Shown here one piece after another: positions 41,494-53,369 of a stretch of DNA of 64,000 nucleotides (position 1 is its first letter; the number at the start of each line of letters is the position of its first letter). The position numbers were made by a program, and so were the translations under genes. The stretch is taken from positions 12,261,651-12,325,650 of the forward strand of contig NC_135563.1 in assembly GCF_964340395.1 (NCBI RefSeq), in the 5' to 3' direction. Under the pieces are notes generated by a model. The model saw nothing but the letters and a program-made list of their open reading frames with translations, made no database searches and was not told where the DNA came from. Source of the stretch: Glandiceps talaboti (taxonomy: Eukaryota > Hemichordata > Enteropneusta > Spengelidae).

Positions 41494-41663
41494 GTATGTA
41501 TGTACATGTATGTATGTATGTATGTATGTATGTATGTATGTATGTATGTATGTATGTATGTATGTATGTATGTGTGTGTGTGTGTGTGTGTGCGTTCGTT
41601 CGTGCGTGCGTGCGTATGTATGTATGTATGTATGTATGTATGTATGTATGTATGTATGTATGT
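41494..41663. repeat. (TATG)n-(TG)n-(TTCG/TGCG)n-(TATG)n array
   Basis: Same internal order as 26461-26627: TATG, TG, a CpG-bearing core (about 41592-41614), TATG. TATG polarity. Confidence 0.97.
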
Positions 41664-42636
41664 ACCCCGTATGTGTGTTAATTTCATAGCAAAGCGAAAA
41701 CAACATTTCAGTGTTTTGATATTACCATCTTAGCAAGAATGTTTTTTTCACGGGAAAAGAAATAAAAAGTTGTTTGTACTTTTGAGTAAATTGTGTATAA
41801 ATTATCGACAAGAATTCTGAACACTAAGGAAAATAGTCAAGGAATAGCAGTTAAGCGACTGTTCGTGTTCATGAATACGTATGTGTATTGATGAAAAATA
41901 ATAATACTGAAGGCGAGTTTGTCGCATTAAAATGTCAATATCACTCCATGTTTCCCCTTCCTTAACATCAAACAAAATAGTTTGCATGAGATACACTTAC
42001 GAAACGTAATACTGTGCATATCAGACTAGAATACTTGTAATAGTTTGGTTTTGATTCAAGATGCATTTCTCAATTAAAAGAAGCAAATATTTACCGAAAC
42101 TATGCAGACGTCCTCTGACATATAAAACCATTTGCTGTGAAAGAACACAATCATACAGCAAGATTACTTATTTGATAACATGCTACGGTTGATCACAACT
42201 TCACTACAGACGAAATTTTGAAAGTGCTGGTGACTCAGTGGATCTCAGTTTACTTTATATAGCTATTCGTTTGTTTTCTACCAATTCACATTTGACTTAA
42301 TACAAAGATTACAGTTTCTGTACTAGTATACAAGTACAAATCGACAAAATTTAACCCACGTCTTAGATGCCACACTCTGACTTATCCCATGGATGATGAA
42401 GAAGAAGGTGAAACCCCTGCGTCGATGCTGAGACCATTACGGGAAATACGTATTGTGGTCTAGAGATTGATGGGACCGACGGAAGGTGAAACAAGAACCC
42501 GTTTAGCTAGAAAGAGAACGCCTGTCATTTCCCGACATTTCTGTGCAATTTTGATGTCTATCACTAACTAGCGACTGTTCAATAAGAACCGTTTATGCAG
42601 TGGCCTTATCAGCATCTTCACAAGAGCCTGTTTTCA

Positions 42637-42637
<1 letters not shown>
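41664..42637. other. No gene seen
   Basis: Non-coding. A 23-codon frame with an acidic start near 42391 is too short to support. Confidence 0.6.
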
Positions 42638-42680
<43 letters not shown>

Positions 42681-42706
42681 GCAACAACAGTAGCAGCAGC
42701 AGCAGC

Positions 42707-42742
<36 letters not shown>
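42638..42742. repeat. (AAC)n with central (AGC)n
   Basis: AAC triplets flank a short AGC block (about 42690-42706). Poly-Thr/Ala readings are artefacts. Confidence 0.96.
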
Positions 42743-43144
42743 AAAGCAAACATACAAAGGACGGTATAGTTATTTTCGTTCTGAAGTACAATCACGTTTT
42801 GCTAAAGAGTCAGAATAAGGCCAAATACTTGAAAACTCGAGAGTAAAAATCGTCCATCAAATTTCCCTTTAAGCAATGTACATTTCAATAATGCAAGAGC
42901 GAGGGTGGGAAAGCATGCATCAACAATGTAATGAAACGATAGTCAGGGATGAAAATCAATCAGCGGGCAGATGTGGACTAGTGGAAATTGAACTGTACAT
43001 TGCTCACAGTTAAATCGGTATGAAAATAATTTCAATGATATGTGTGACTTGGTGTACGTGCAGATTTATGGTATTCATAATTCTATTAGTTGCAATTTCG
43101 AGCTAAGGGAAGAACCTTCAGTAAGTAAAAGGGTGGAGGGCCAG
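42743..43144. other. No gene seen
   Basis: Non-coding spacer before repeat copy B. Confidence 0.6.
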
Positions 43145-43818
43145 GTTAATTAGGGGTAGGGTCACTTTTTACAAATAGGTCTCCAGGAGAGGGCCATATT
43201 TTAGAAATGGAAATTAGGGGAGGGTCACATTTTAATTGTATATTTTAATTCGACTCATTTGTTTTCTAACCTCGAATTATTTTGTGATTTTTGGCTTTAT
43301 CCCATCGCTGCCACCGATCCCAATTTTTCTGCTACTACAATTCACCACGGCCACCATTGTAAAGTATCCCACAGCAGTAAAAGGGGAAGTACATGTATAG
43401 TGTGGCAGGGTTTTGGGGATAATGTGCTAGAGTGGAGATGTTGACCTCGGTCCTGAGGTTGTCAGTTGTGCGCTCTTCTAGTTTTTGGAGGTTCTGGCAT
43501 TCAGTTCAGTCAATAAGATCAAAACACAGTCATTGATTTAATACAAACACAAATTCTCTGTCGTGATAATAGTGTGAAACAACAATGGGGTGGGATCGCG
43601 ATCGTACTGCACAACAATTCTCTGTCTCTAGTGGGATTTGAAACAAGGACCTCCTGACTACTAATCTTGAGCTCTAAGAACTACGCCACAGGCATCAAAA
43701 ATGTTTCAATATTTTAGAAAAAGGAAATTGAGGGAGGGTTACTTTTGAGCAACATAGTCTGGGGGAGGGGACATTTTATGTCATAGACTGGCTTGATTTC
43801 CCATGGCGTTCCACCCTT
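43145..43818. repeat. Unnamed dispersed repeat (~620-680 bp), copy B, with tRNA-like promoter on minus strand
   Basis: Second copy of the family at 40036-40655, same orientation, 3.1 kb away. On the minus strand, positions 43693 down to 43622 read like a decayed tRNA. An A-box-like TGGCGTAGTTCTTAGAGC is followed by AGTAGTCAGGAGGTCC and a B-box-like TTTCAAATCCC. This suggests a SINE-type RNA polymerase III promoter inside the repeat. The D and T stems no longer pair well, so activity is doubtful. Confidence 0.7.
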
Positions 43819-46304
43819 GTAAATACTGAAGGCTATCATATCAATACTAGCAGTGAACACTCAAGATTGAAATCTATTTGCCCTGTAGCAAGTTCAAGAT
43901 AACATCATAAACGACCTGTAAGAGAGCAAATACTATAGAGTTACATGTTTATTGATAAGAATCAAGGAGCTTAATATAGCATAGCATACGATAAAACATA
44001 ATATGAACTACGCTATCTTTAGTCAAATGAACCCGTGATAATGAAATACTAGTGTTAAATATATACCACGATGTTCAAATAGGCCATGGGTGATTTCAGA
44101 GATTTTACTACCGAAACAGGATTGGCCGACATACACTGCAAATCATTATGCGATCACTCACACTGTACAATTTTCATTATTGTTTCTTTACACACAGAAT
44201 GGCCATATGTAATACAATAAATGCCATGGATATATTTAGAAAACCATAAAAACTAGTATGCAATAAAATTCAATCGTATGAAAAAAGATACATTACTATA
44301 TTGGACCACCCTATAAAACCTACTGCCCTGTTGGTGTATCGCGGATATCTGTTTGCAATTTGTGAACATTATTCGATATTGAATGTAGCCCTCAGAGAGG
44401 TGTAACGAGACAGTTGTACGTGGTTTTAAGCGATACCAAACCCATTAGTCATATAATTTTCCATGTTTTTTCCCTGTTACTTTTGCCATCTTACGACGTT
44501 GACCGAGGGATGTCTGAGGATGGAATTACTTAGTGTGTTTTTGTAGACGTTCAATAACTAACTATATTGTCACAGTGATACTTGATATTACATCTGTGTT
44601 CATTGCCTGCCAGGGAATATATTTATATGTACTATCAAGTTCGTCTTTACTCTGAGTCAAGATTAAAGTCATCTCTTGCCGACGTGCCGAATGTCTTTGA
44701 CAACATAAGGTTTGTTGCCCTGTTCATTTGTTTTAGAAATGAACACATGTACATCTACATGTGTCATTCTGCGTGCAGAGAATGCAATTAATTATACACA
44801 CGAACTTGCATTTTACATTGAAACGACTTCGTTTCCTCGTTATCCTCATATAAACGCATATTGTGAGCTGACGTATATTTTGCCATCTGGGGACCATCGG
44901 ACGTGTCCTTCAAACACTCTGGGCTACGATTCTATTTTATACAGTCATGACTGAATACGAAATACTGCACATGTCCCGCATAGTAGAGCCAGTTATCGAC
45001 AACAGTTGAAGATATTTGTGACGGCAAAAAAGTGGGGAATATCGAAGGGAAGCTCTGAATAGTCAGCACGGTATTGATGTAACGCAGAGTCACGAGGTCA
45101 ATTGCAGTTTATTAGAAACATCTTTGGTAAAGTTAAGTTCTTCGGTGTGGGGATCGTGGTATTTCGAACCTAATGAAAACCTGACCATTACTTAATGATC
45201 AAAATGGTCATTATGGTGTTGAAAGTGAAGCTCCCGTGGGCTTTAATCGACATCTCTGTGCTTTCATATTTGTTTCCCTGCAGGTTCCTAATAATCGCAG
45301 CCTTGCTATCATATATGAAAACGCTCTCAGGGACGGAATGATTCCCATTCAAAGGTAAAACATTCATTGCAATCAATGCATATGGTATAAGTATTTCTGC
45401 TGATTATAATGTACAGCTGTTTTTACTAAATGAAAAAAAGTTGAAAATTACTTCAAACACTTAGTCTACTAAGAATGCTAGGATATTTTCTTGTCTGATC
45501 ACCATGAACCTTCTCTGTCCCTTCGTTTAAACCAAATTTGTACACCCGAAGCACTTTATCCGTTTCCTGCAATGCCATGGAATCTTATTGTGTGTATACT
45601 AGTCACAGTTTCGTGAATTTTCTTCAGTCGGAGCATTTTTTGCCTGCCAGCCATCTTGTACTTATTAGTCAGCGCCCACACTAGACAATGTCATGTTATA
45701 AGTATATCATTGAATGTAGGGCAAGTACGACTATTAAGTATTCCTTGACTAGTGCTACAAAGGAACCCAGAAGCGACAGTACTAGCTACTCGAACTTGTC
45801 CACTATTGTTGACAATGGCTAGTAAAAACTACGAGTACAATTAATCATAATACATATATGCCGTTAGTACAAGCAATTAGTCATTTGTATTAAACGGTTA
45901 ATGAAGATGTCGACAAATTGATAAAGAATTGATGTCAATTACTATTAATGAAATGCGATTACTTGATCACAATGTGTTTGATAAATGTTACAATTCCATT
46001 CATTTTGCGACTTACATGTTCATGTTATTGGAATACAGGATCCGATCAAATCCATAATACTGTCAGGATATATGACATGTACTTTAATGATGTCACGTTA
46101 CCAATCGTCCTGGCTCCCCGGCGGGGCAATGTCAGGAGTTCTGCAACATCATCGCTAGAATGTACACAGTGTGTACTATATGGATGTATTGCTCAGCGTG
46201 ACGGACATTACGATTATTGAAGCATGTGACCATATAGCATTTTTACGAGCCCCAAGCGACCACTTTTACCAGGCGGCCCAATTACATCTAATGCGTCTCT
46301 CGAT
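43819..46304. other. Gene-free stretch
   Basis: No gene recognised. Frames of 69-90 codons at 44582, 44712 and 45948 have no domains. A small palindrome (ACACATGTA, 4-base loop) lies near 44745. Confidence 0.6.
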
Positions 46305-46378
46305 AAATCGATGGGAAATAACATTCTGGTCATTTATCCATCGATTTTGCCAATTCAAATGTTATCAATTTGAATTGG
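46305..46378. repeat. Two consecutive short hairpins
   Basis: The first has perfect 10-bp arms 46305-46314 and 46338-46347 around a 23-base loop. The second has perfect 11-bp arms 46350-46360 and 46368-46378 around a 7-base loop. They lie about 1.8 kb beyond the receptor stop codon. No terminator or RNA-processing role can be assigned. Confidence 0.55.
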
Positions 46379-46765
46379 GAGGACTTTCCCAATGGCGTTG
46401 ATTACACATACGCGTCAACGTCCCTTTCAAAATGCATACTATCACGTCAGTATATATAATTTGCCCAATCTAGTGAACCATAATGTAATCTACAACCAGT
46501 AACAACATGAAACACACAGACTACAAATTTCAGTGACGTTATATTTGCGGTGGTCTTTTTATTATAAGTTTTTTTTCTCTCTCGTTATCGTCAATTACAT
46601 TCATTTTGCCATTAATTTGAAACTCTTAAATTGTGATTAACAAATATTCCTTAAAGGTGTGAGAACATATGACGGCTGTCGATTTGTGAAAGTTAAACAA
46701 ACAAACGCTTATATCGCATTAACTGGGAAATGCAATGATCACAATACATCATTGAGTTACCAGTA

Positions 46766-46768
<3 letters not shown>
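46379..46768. other. No gene seen
   Basis: AT-rich non-coding sequence. Confidence 0.6.

Positions 46769-46829
<61 letters not shown>
46769..46829. repeat. (TA)n microsatellite
   Basis: About 60 bases of alternating TA. Confidence 0.98.
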
Positions 46830-46833
<4 letters not shown>

Positions 46834-48164
46834 CCGTTTCCAGACGCGGCACAGACCGACACAGTGATATTTGGGGCTAAACCGAGTTAGCGTGTGATTG
46901 TGATTATATCTGTCCAAAAGGTGACACGATGGTATTAATTAACAAATGATCTACATTGATACTTACAAACTATTTCACAAACTACTCCATTTTGTTTGAT
47001 ATATTTCCGGCGGTGTAAGGAAAGTCGGTCAAAAGAACGACCACTCCATTGAGTCGCATTTCATGACGTGATTAAAATATTGTGCATAGTTGTTTAAAAA
47101 TTAGACATTAGTAAGGTTGGAAATATACAAACACTAAACATAGAAAATACACCATATCATATATACACGTGATCTTCGTAGTGTTCGTCAAGTGGTCTTT
47201 TTTTGAAGAAAGTCTAAGATAGGCCGTGATTTAACATTCGAGCATTCCTCCAGTAAAGTCTTATTTCCTCTTTCGATAGCGGTGAGTGCGTCGAAATAGT
47301 CCCTTTGAGTCCAAATGTGTAAATAATAGAACGTTTTCCCAAGTGACTAAACCTAACTAACATTCCGCAAGGAACAAAAAAAAATTACCCAGCATTACAA
47401 TTCTATTTCCCATTTTCATTTCTACAACTGCCAGACCATATAATTTAAAATACACATTGTACATTTCTGAGTGGAAGTCAAATCAATTTCCCATGTTTAC
47501 GTATGACTAATATGAAATTAACTGAAACGTACATCCTTAAAATACATGACAGATATTAAGTCTAATATGATCGCAGTTATCTATAAACTTAATGTTCAAA
47601 CTGTAACTATATTGCGCTGTAAACGCGGTAATCATGTATTTTACAAGGTATTATATATACACCGCCAAAGACTATCAACGTCACAGCTGTTCGTGTTCAG
47701 TGTTACGTCATCTTACATGTCGTTCCTTACTATTGAGTCTTCATAAAGTGCATATTTTCAAACATATAATTTAACAACATAAAATAAAACTAAATTTGTT
47801 ACATAAAATATTTGTTTGTGGTTTGTAATTTTCTTGTGAGTTCTCTTAGAAGACACACCTTGTCTAGATTTCTGAGTATACAAAAGCATCTTGCTGTCTT
47901 CGTTCATTATTTACAAGCACCCGATCCAGTTCGTTCAAAATGTGTTAAAATACAAATGGCATTTCTCTTTTTTTCACTTTACAAAAAAAAAACGCACTAA
48001 GTTTGCTAAACGTTAACTGGATAGGTGATGACTTATCTAGGTAACAGTGACAAAAGGTTCAATATATAATTCCCCCTTCATTCAATTCATTTTGAATTTT
48101 TGTTGAAACCCCCTGCAAATTAATCACACAGTGAAAGTAAACGTATAAGGTGTTACCTCTACTT
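46830..48164. other. Downstream flank of the receptor gene
   Basis: Presumed 3' side of the receptor on the minus strand. I found no clear AATAAA on that strand within the first kilobase, so the transcript end is not located. No other gene is seen. Confidence 0.5.
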
Positions 48165-49334
48165 TTAACGATAGCAGTATCGGCAGTGCATGAGCTTCCG
48201 AAATGCATTTTTGAACTCTTGGTTAAAATATGTATAAATGAGGGGGTTCAACAAAGAATTGACATAGCCCAACCACACGAAAAATCGCACCACTGACATA
48301 GGCAAATAACAGGTCTTACAAAATGGCATAATTAAAGCCATAATAAAGAAGGGTAGCCAGCAAAGTGTGAATGCCCCAATGATTATACCTAAAGTACGCG
48401 TTGCCTTACGTTCTCTGGCCATAGTCAGTTCTCGCTTGGTTCTTCTAACCCGGGTTATTACTTGGTCTGACGTTTCCAGTCCATTTTGTCCATTCATTGT
48501 TAATCTGGTAACGGCAGTTTTGGGAGAGTCCAACGTCACACTGCTGGAACTCATCTCAATACGGTATCTCTTCCCGCGTATTCTCTGCCTGGCGGCAACA
48601 TAAATTTTGCCGTAGACGACCAGCATTACCGTTAATGGTACGTAGAATGCTCCAAACGTTGAAAATATAGTGTACCCATAGTCCTGACTGATACGACATA
48701 CGTTAGGATCGGCTGTGTCGGCTGCAGTTCTCCAACCGAACAACGGTGGAATCGATATCAGTATGGATACACTCCACGCTATTACAATCATTAAAAATGC
48801 CCTACACGGCGTACGGCTTTTCATATACTCGATCGGCCTTGTGATAACCCAATATCGATCCATTGCGATTGCACATAGATTGAGAATGCTAGAAGTACAG
48901 CATAACACGTCGAAGGATACCCACATATCACACATAGCAGGGCCCAATATCCAACGTTCTGTTACATCATAAACACATGTAATCGGCATCACCAGGGTGG
49001 CAACCAGAAGATCTGCCATGGCTAACGAACCTATTAGATAGTTCGGCACCGTTCGTAAGTTCTTTTCCAGTAAAATTGCAGACAATACAAATACATTGCC
49101 AAGAATTGTAAATGCTACTAGAAAGAAAACTAGTACTACTCCGATTAGCTTCTCAGATGTGAGTTTGACAATTACCTCTTCGTATAGCGTAATATTGGTA
49201 CCATTCTGTGTAGTGTTGCACGGTGTGAGATTCGCTTGCAACCCCGTTGGAGATTCCCGTTGAAAAATCAACGTAATATTAAACCCATCATCTGTATATT
49301 CACTACTGTTCACTGGCGGCTGGTATCGATACAT
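48165..49334 (-). CDS. HTR1A-like: 5-HT1A-like serotonin receptor, intronless class A GPCR
   Basis: A complete 389-residue seven-helix receptor. The N-tail (1-61) has six N-glycosylation sequons (N9, N19, N35, N40, N44, N47) and no obvious signal peptide. Seen landmarks: N80 (1.50), D108 (2.50), C135 and C213 (extracellular disulfide), D142 (3.32, amine anchor), S149, D159-R160-Y161, W187 (4.50), S225/T226 (5.42/5.43), P233 (5.50), E308 (6.30), W326-x-P328-F329-F330, W354, Y357, N363-P364-L-I-Y367. The short tail ends with C384 and C387, spaced like the palmitoylated pair of vertebrate 5-HT1A. The segment from D142 through the DRY motif, and the YTIFSTFGAF stretch of helix 5, are nearly those of 5-HT1A. 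Members of this family bind serotonin at the plasma membrane and signal through Gi/o. Being intronless is normal for 5-HT1 genes. The start is the first Met after an in-frame TAG at 49380-49382, with G at -3; the stop is TAA at 48165-48167. Differences: V353 at 7.39 and a third intracellular loop of only about 60 residues. A 5-HT7 or other amine receptor is less likely. Confidence 0.95.
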   Translation of the reverse strand: MYRYQPPVNSSEYTDDGFNITLIFQRESPTGLQANLTPCNTTQNGTNITLYEEVIVKLTSEKLIGVVLVFFLVAFTILGNVFVLSAILLEKNLRTVPNYLIGSLAMADLLVATLVMPITCVYDVTERWILGPAMCDMWVSFDVLCCTSSILNLCAIAMDRYWVITRPIEYMKSRTPCRAFLMIVIAWSVSILISIPPLFGWRTAADTADPNVCRISQDYGYTIFSTFGAFYVPLTVMLVVYGKIYVAARQRIRGKRYRIEMSSSSVTLDSPKTAVTRLTMNGQNGLETSDQVITRVRRTKRELTMARERKATRTLGIIIGAFTLCWLPFFIMALIMPFCKTCYLPMSVVRFFVWLGYVNSLLNPLIYTYFNQEFKNAFRKLMHCRYCYR

Positions 49335-49799
49335 GTCTAGCGGTACAGTCAGAAGTCCATAGCTTTGAATAATAATACACTATGATCGCTGATGTCGCTG
49401 ATATTTCACAATACCACTGTATAGAATACGGCCTGTAACCTTCGACAACGTATTCACTTATATCACCGAGAATAGATCTGGCATTAATATTTTCACCATA
49501 AAGTAATGCGTTCGCTGTAGAATTTCATCGTACAAGACACGTCGTGATCTCCTGGTTGGATATTGCCACTATCGCCGTTGAGTGACTGGCGTTGCCGTAG
49601 TATATGCTCAGTTGGTGTGTAGAGTCCGTTCTTATATTACCACTGTTTGCACTAGGCACATATGAAGCCGAGTGAGAGCGAATGCGCGAGCAGCTACACA
49701 GAGTAATATAGCGCACTCACGTTGTTCATTTGGGAAAATTTCTCAGCACTGAGACACAAAAGAATTTGGATGTTTGAGTCCAATTCCAAACGTTTCCAC
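49335..49799. other. Presumed 5' flank of the receptor gene
   Basis: This holds the sequence immediately upstream of the receptor start on the minus strand. An in-frame TAG (49380-49382) limits the reading frame. A TATAAG hexamer lies on the minus strand at 49457-49462, about 125 bases before the ATG, which is a reasonable place for a core promoter. A hexamer is expected by chance in AT-rich DNA, so the promoter role is only a possibility. No splice-site-bounded exon is evident. Confidence 0.3.
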
Positions 49800-50183
49800 C
49801 TAGAGGCTATTAAATTGGATTTTTATATTTATCAATATATACAGGATTCCGTATGCTAATTCTTGACGTTCTAATTGCTGCATTATATCCAGATTTGAAA
49901 AGGAGGGTTGGCCAAATGCGGTGAAGCCAGGTGAGACTGCTTGCAAATTGCGCTTTTCAGAATCCCTAATTTCCTGGCTGGTACAATACGTCGACGAAAG
50001 TTTGAAATAAGTTCTTACATTAAGACGATTAGGTTTAGCCGGGGTTTCCTGATCGAGCCGGGACTTCAACTGGCTTGTTCGGGTCTGACAGATACATATG
50101 CCGTATTCAAAGGCCACCGCCACCCTGTTGAAGAGAATGAAAAAAATGCATGTCAGATCAACTTCGCTAATCGTTCAAATTAG
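49800..50183. other. Open on both strands upstream of receptor; unrecognised
   Basis: A minus-strand frame of 107 codons (49800-50123) overlaps a plus-strand frame of 80 codons (49941-50183). The segment looks less AT-rich than its surroundings. I recognise no domain in either translation. It could be a repeat remnant, an untranslated upstream exon of the receptor, or chance. It is listed because it is the only long non-repetitive open stretch next to the gene. Confidence 0.2.
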
Positions 50184-53130
50184 GTAAATCCCACATTCAG
50201 TGATATGCCAAACAAACGGATGAATTTCTTAGGGTAAGTCTCTCCCAAAATCTCGTGGCAAAAGAACTGATGTCTTCTAATTCGATACGATCAGTTGACA
50301 TTTGTTCTAGTAGGATGAGATACAATCATCTAGCGTGACTGAATTAATGATAAGCACAAAACACCTTTTTTTTAAAAAAGCTAAATTCGCCACCATTTCA
50401 TGAGCGATAAGCTCCTGGTTGCAAAGGTGTGAATATTTGAGACTTTGTTTACATTTCATTCAAGTTCTCGCGACAGCTGCACTGACGATTTCAACATATA
50501 TTACGGTAAAAGGTATCAGGCACACATTTGGTTCATATCAATGACAGCAATTCACGAGAGTTACACCACGCTTACCGTTTACTTTCTTTAACTATGAATG
50601 ACCGTGACATGTCATACTGGATTTACGTCAATATTGGTTATTCAAGAAGAAATGTCAAACTAAACCAGCTCGGATCACACTGCTAATAAAGCAAAGTCAA
50701 TTCGCCGTAAAATCGCAAATGAAAATAATTATAATTTGCCACGTAAATGATATGTCGTATTGCTACAATAGTAACTGATGTTAATCGCCCTTGAAAACTA
50801 CCCCGTAAAGACCTTTAACCGACAGTTGAATTAAGTCAAGCACATATAATCAAGCCGTTTGAAAGAGACACAGAGGAAATTGTTCGTTCAATTTAGATAT
50901 AGTCATTATTGTACGACTCATGCATATAGATTATGTAACCTTCATCAGGGTAGTAAACTCTTATTCCACAACCATCATATGAAGGTGTGTTGTACTTTTT
51001 AGTCGGTTTAATATAATCGGTGTAAGTAGCATTCTGCCCGAAATATTCTTTTTCACGAATCGATAACTCAATTGAGAACAGATGGATAGACAAGATGGTT
51101 ATTTACGCTATTTTGCAATGGCACATGACGCGAACTAGGGTACAGGGGGAGATGCGTGCACGACATGAGTTGAAGTACCGGACGCGAATTCCCAAGGAAA
51201 AAATTCGAATTATTATGGGCAAGATCAGTAGTTCAATGTAGGGTAAAAGCAAAATTCTTTTTCCATTTGGGGTGGGGTGGGGTTGTGACAGATTTTAGTT
51301 CTCATCCAACAAAATCAATTTTACTTTTAATGACATCTGTTTTGTACCCCTAAATATAAATATTTCAAAAACACGTCATCAAATTTAGAAATGAAAGAAT
51401 TTTCACAATATTAAATGCATGGCACTAAAATATAGTAAAGTGCCAACAGATAAAAAAAAAACCACCTATGTTTTCTTCACTACATACTTCCTTTGTATTC
51501 ACAGGACTACATACTACAACTCAGACTTGAAATTTATTTGCTGTCTGAAACAATTTTCAATTTTTGGCTAATTCAGTTAGGAGGAGGTGAGGTGGGAATG
51601 GTCTGAGGCCGAAGTATTTAGTTTGTATCCTACAATGAACTATTGATCTCAACCCTTATCAAGCAAGGTGTCCGGGAAAGCCGTGCCGTGTAGTTTGGGG
51701 AATAGCGGTGAACTATTACTTAACCTTTTTCTTCCACTTCCTCTTGTAAATAGATAATAATGTAATCACCGATCACTCACCAATTAATGCCATTATCATT
51801 TTGATGACACAACTTGGCGAACTTAAACTTCACTTTACTATATCAATTCACTGGCAACCGTTTGAGATCATAAGAAAGCAATTTAACCTCGCTAATTCGG
51901 AGTTCCAACCCGAAACTAGTCACCGTATTACTGATTACGGCACATAAAACACTTTTCTCTAGAGAAATTAATTGCGCAATGAACCGGAGCTCTAATATGA
52001 ATATGCACTCATCTAGTATTGATAAAATAATACCCGCTCATAAAATATGTCACAACAGATGTTCAGTTTTGATTTATAACAATATTAAAATACATGTTTA
52101 CCCCTGAACTTGAATTGAATAAAGAAAAAACCTGAATTTAATTAATTTTAATACATTTCGTTTCTTCAAGTTCCAATGATGATGAATAATATAATTGCGT
52201 TACGAACTTAGCCAGAATCTGATCTATATAGAAAGCATATAAATTCCGACTTTTACGATGTTTGTTCAAGCCGACTACGCTGACTCAAGACTTCAGTATG
52301 TGCGTCAAAAATAGCTTCCCTTTTCTTAAATATTCAAAGAGGTTCTTTTGTGATATGATCATGTTTCCATTAAAAAAAACACGTTAGGAATTTTTATATC
52401 CTTCTCAGAAATACGTGATGCCATTTAATCAACGATTTCGCTCCGGGACAAAGTTTTAATCATACTGTCGTTCTGTAATTTGTTAAAACAACCAGTTGCC
52501 ATAATAACCGTGTTATTCAATGGTTGTAATGTTTTACTCAAATCTTTATTGTTTGTTTGTATTCGGCATAACTTCCGATCCTCAAATTCAATATTATTCG
52601 CACACCTGTATTTTTGTTAATTATCAGAGACAAGAGGGATTGACCTGGCCCAACACTCTGTCACGTCTGATCTGTTAATACTCTCTTTTCAGAGACGAAG
52701 GTACACACCCACTACACAGACTACTACTTAAACAAATTGATCTCACTATACCACGCTCGTTTCCAGAAATTAATAAATGACTACATGTATACACATCCCT
52801 GTAGCCTTACACAACTCGTCCATGAATTACCAGTAACGATGATGCTGATGATGATAAACTCTGTTGTAAAGGAACATCTTCCTGTGCTAGTCAACTAAAG
52901 AATGTTATAAGTAATAAAAAATATTTTATACTTTCACAGTTACTGTTAATTTGCCAAGTCGTCATGGGAGTTGTTACAGATCTCCTTAAAAGCTAACATC
53001 GACCTACAGTATTACTGGTAGGTATGGGAATTGAATGTGTTATAACAATTCACGATTATCGATACGTGTGTGTGTAGACTTACTGCGTCTTTTTTTGTGA
53101 TTGATTTTCGCTTTAATTATCACCCCTTTC

Positions 53131-53132
<2 letters not shown>
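50184..53132. other. Gene-free stretch
   Basis: No gene recognised. G-rich runs (GGGGTGGGGTGGGG near 51270 and GGAGGAGGTGAGGTGGG near 51581) stand out from AT-rich surroundings. Confidence 0.6.
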
Positions 53133-53217
<85 letters not shown>

Positions 53218-53240
53218 GACTGTCTGTCTGCCTGCCTGTC
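53133..53240. repeat. (TGTC)n array
   Basis: CTGT/TGTC units to about 53220, then GCCTGCCTG. This is the opposite polarity to the CAGA arrays at 15772 and 32971. Confidence 0.97.
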
Positions 53241-53311
53241 TACCAGCTTACCCACTTTCTCTACCTATCTACCGATCAGCTTGCCTGTAGTTGCCAACCT
53301 GTCTGCCTACC

Positions 53312-53369
<58 letters not shown>
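53312..53369. repeat. (TGTC)n array, second block
   Basis: Same unit as 53133-53240, separated by a degenerate CTAC/CTGC spacer; probably one split array. Confidence 0.97.

Noticed and set aside
48367-48972. Plus-strand frames of 78 and 85 codons inside the receptor gene
   Set aside because: They are antisense shadows of a strongly supported receptor coding sequence.
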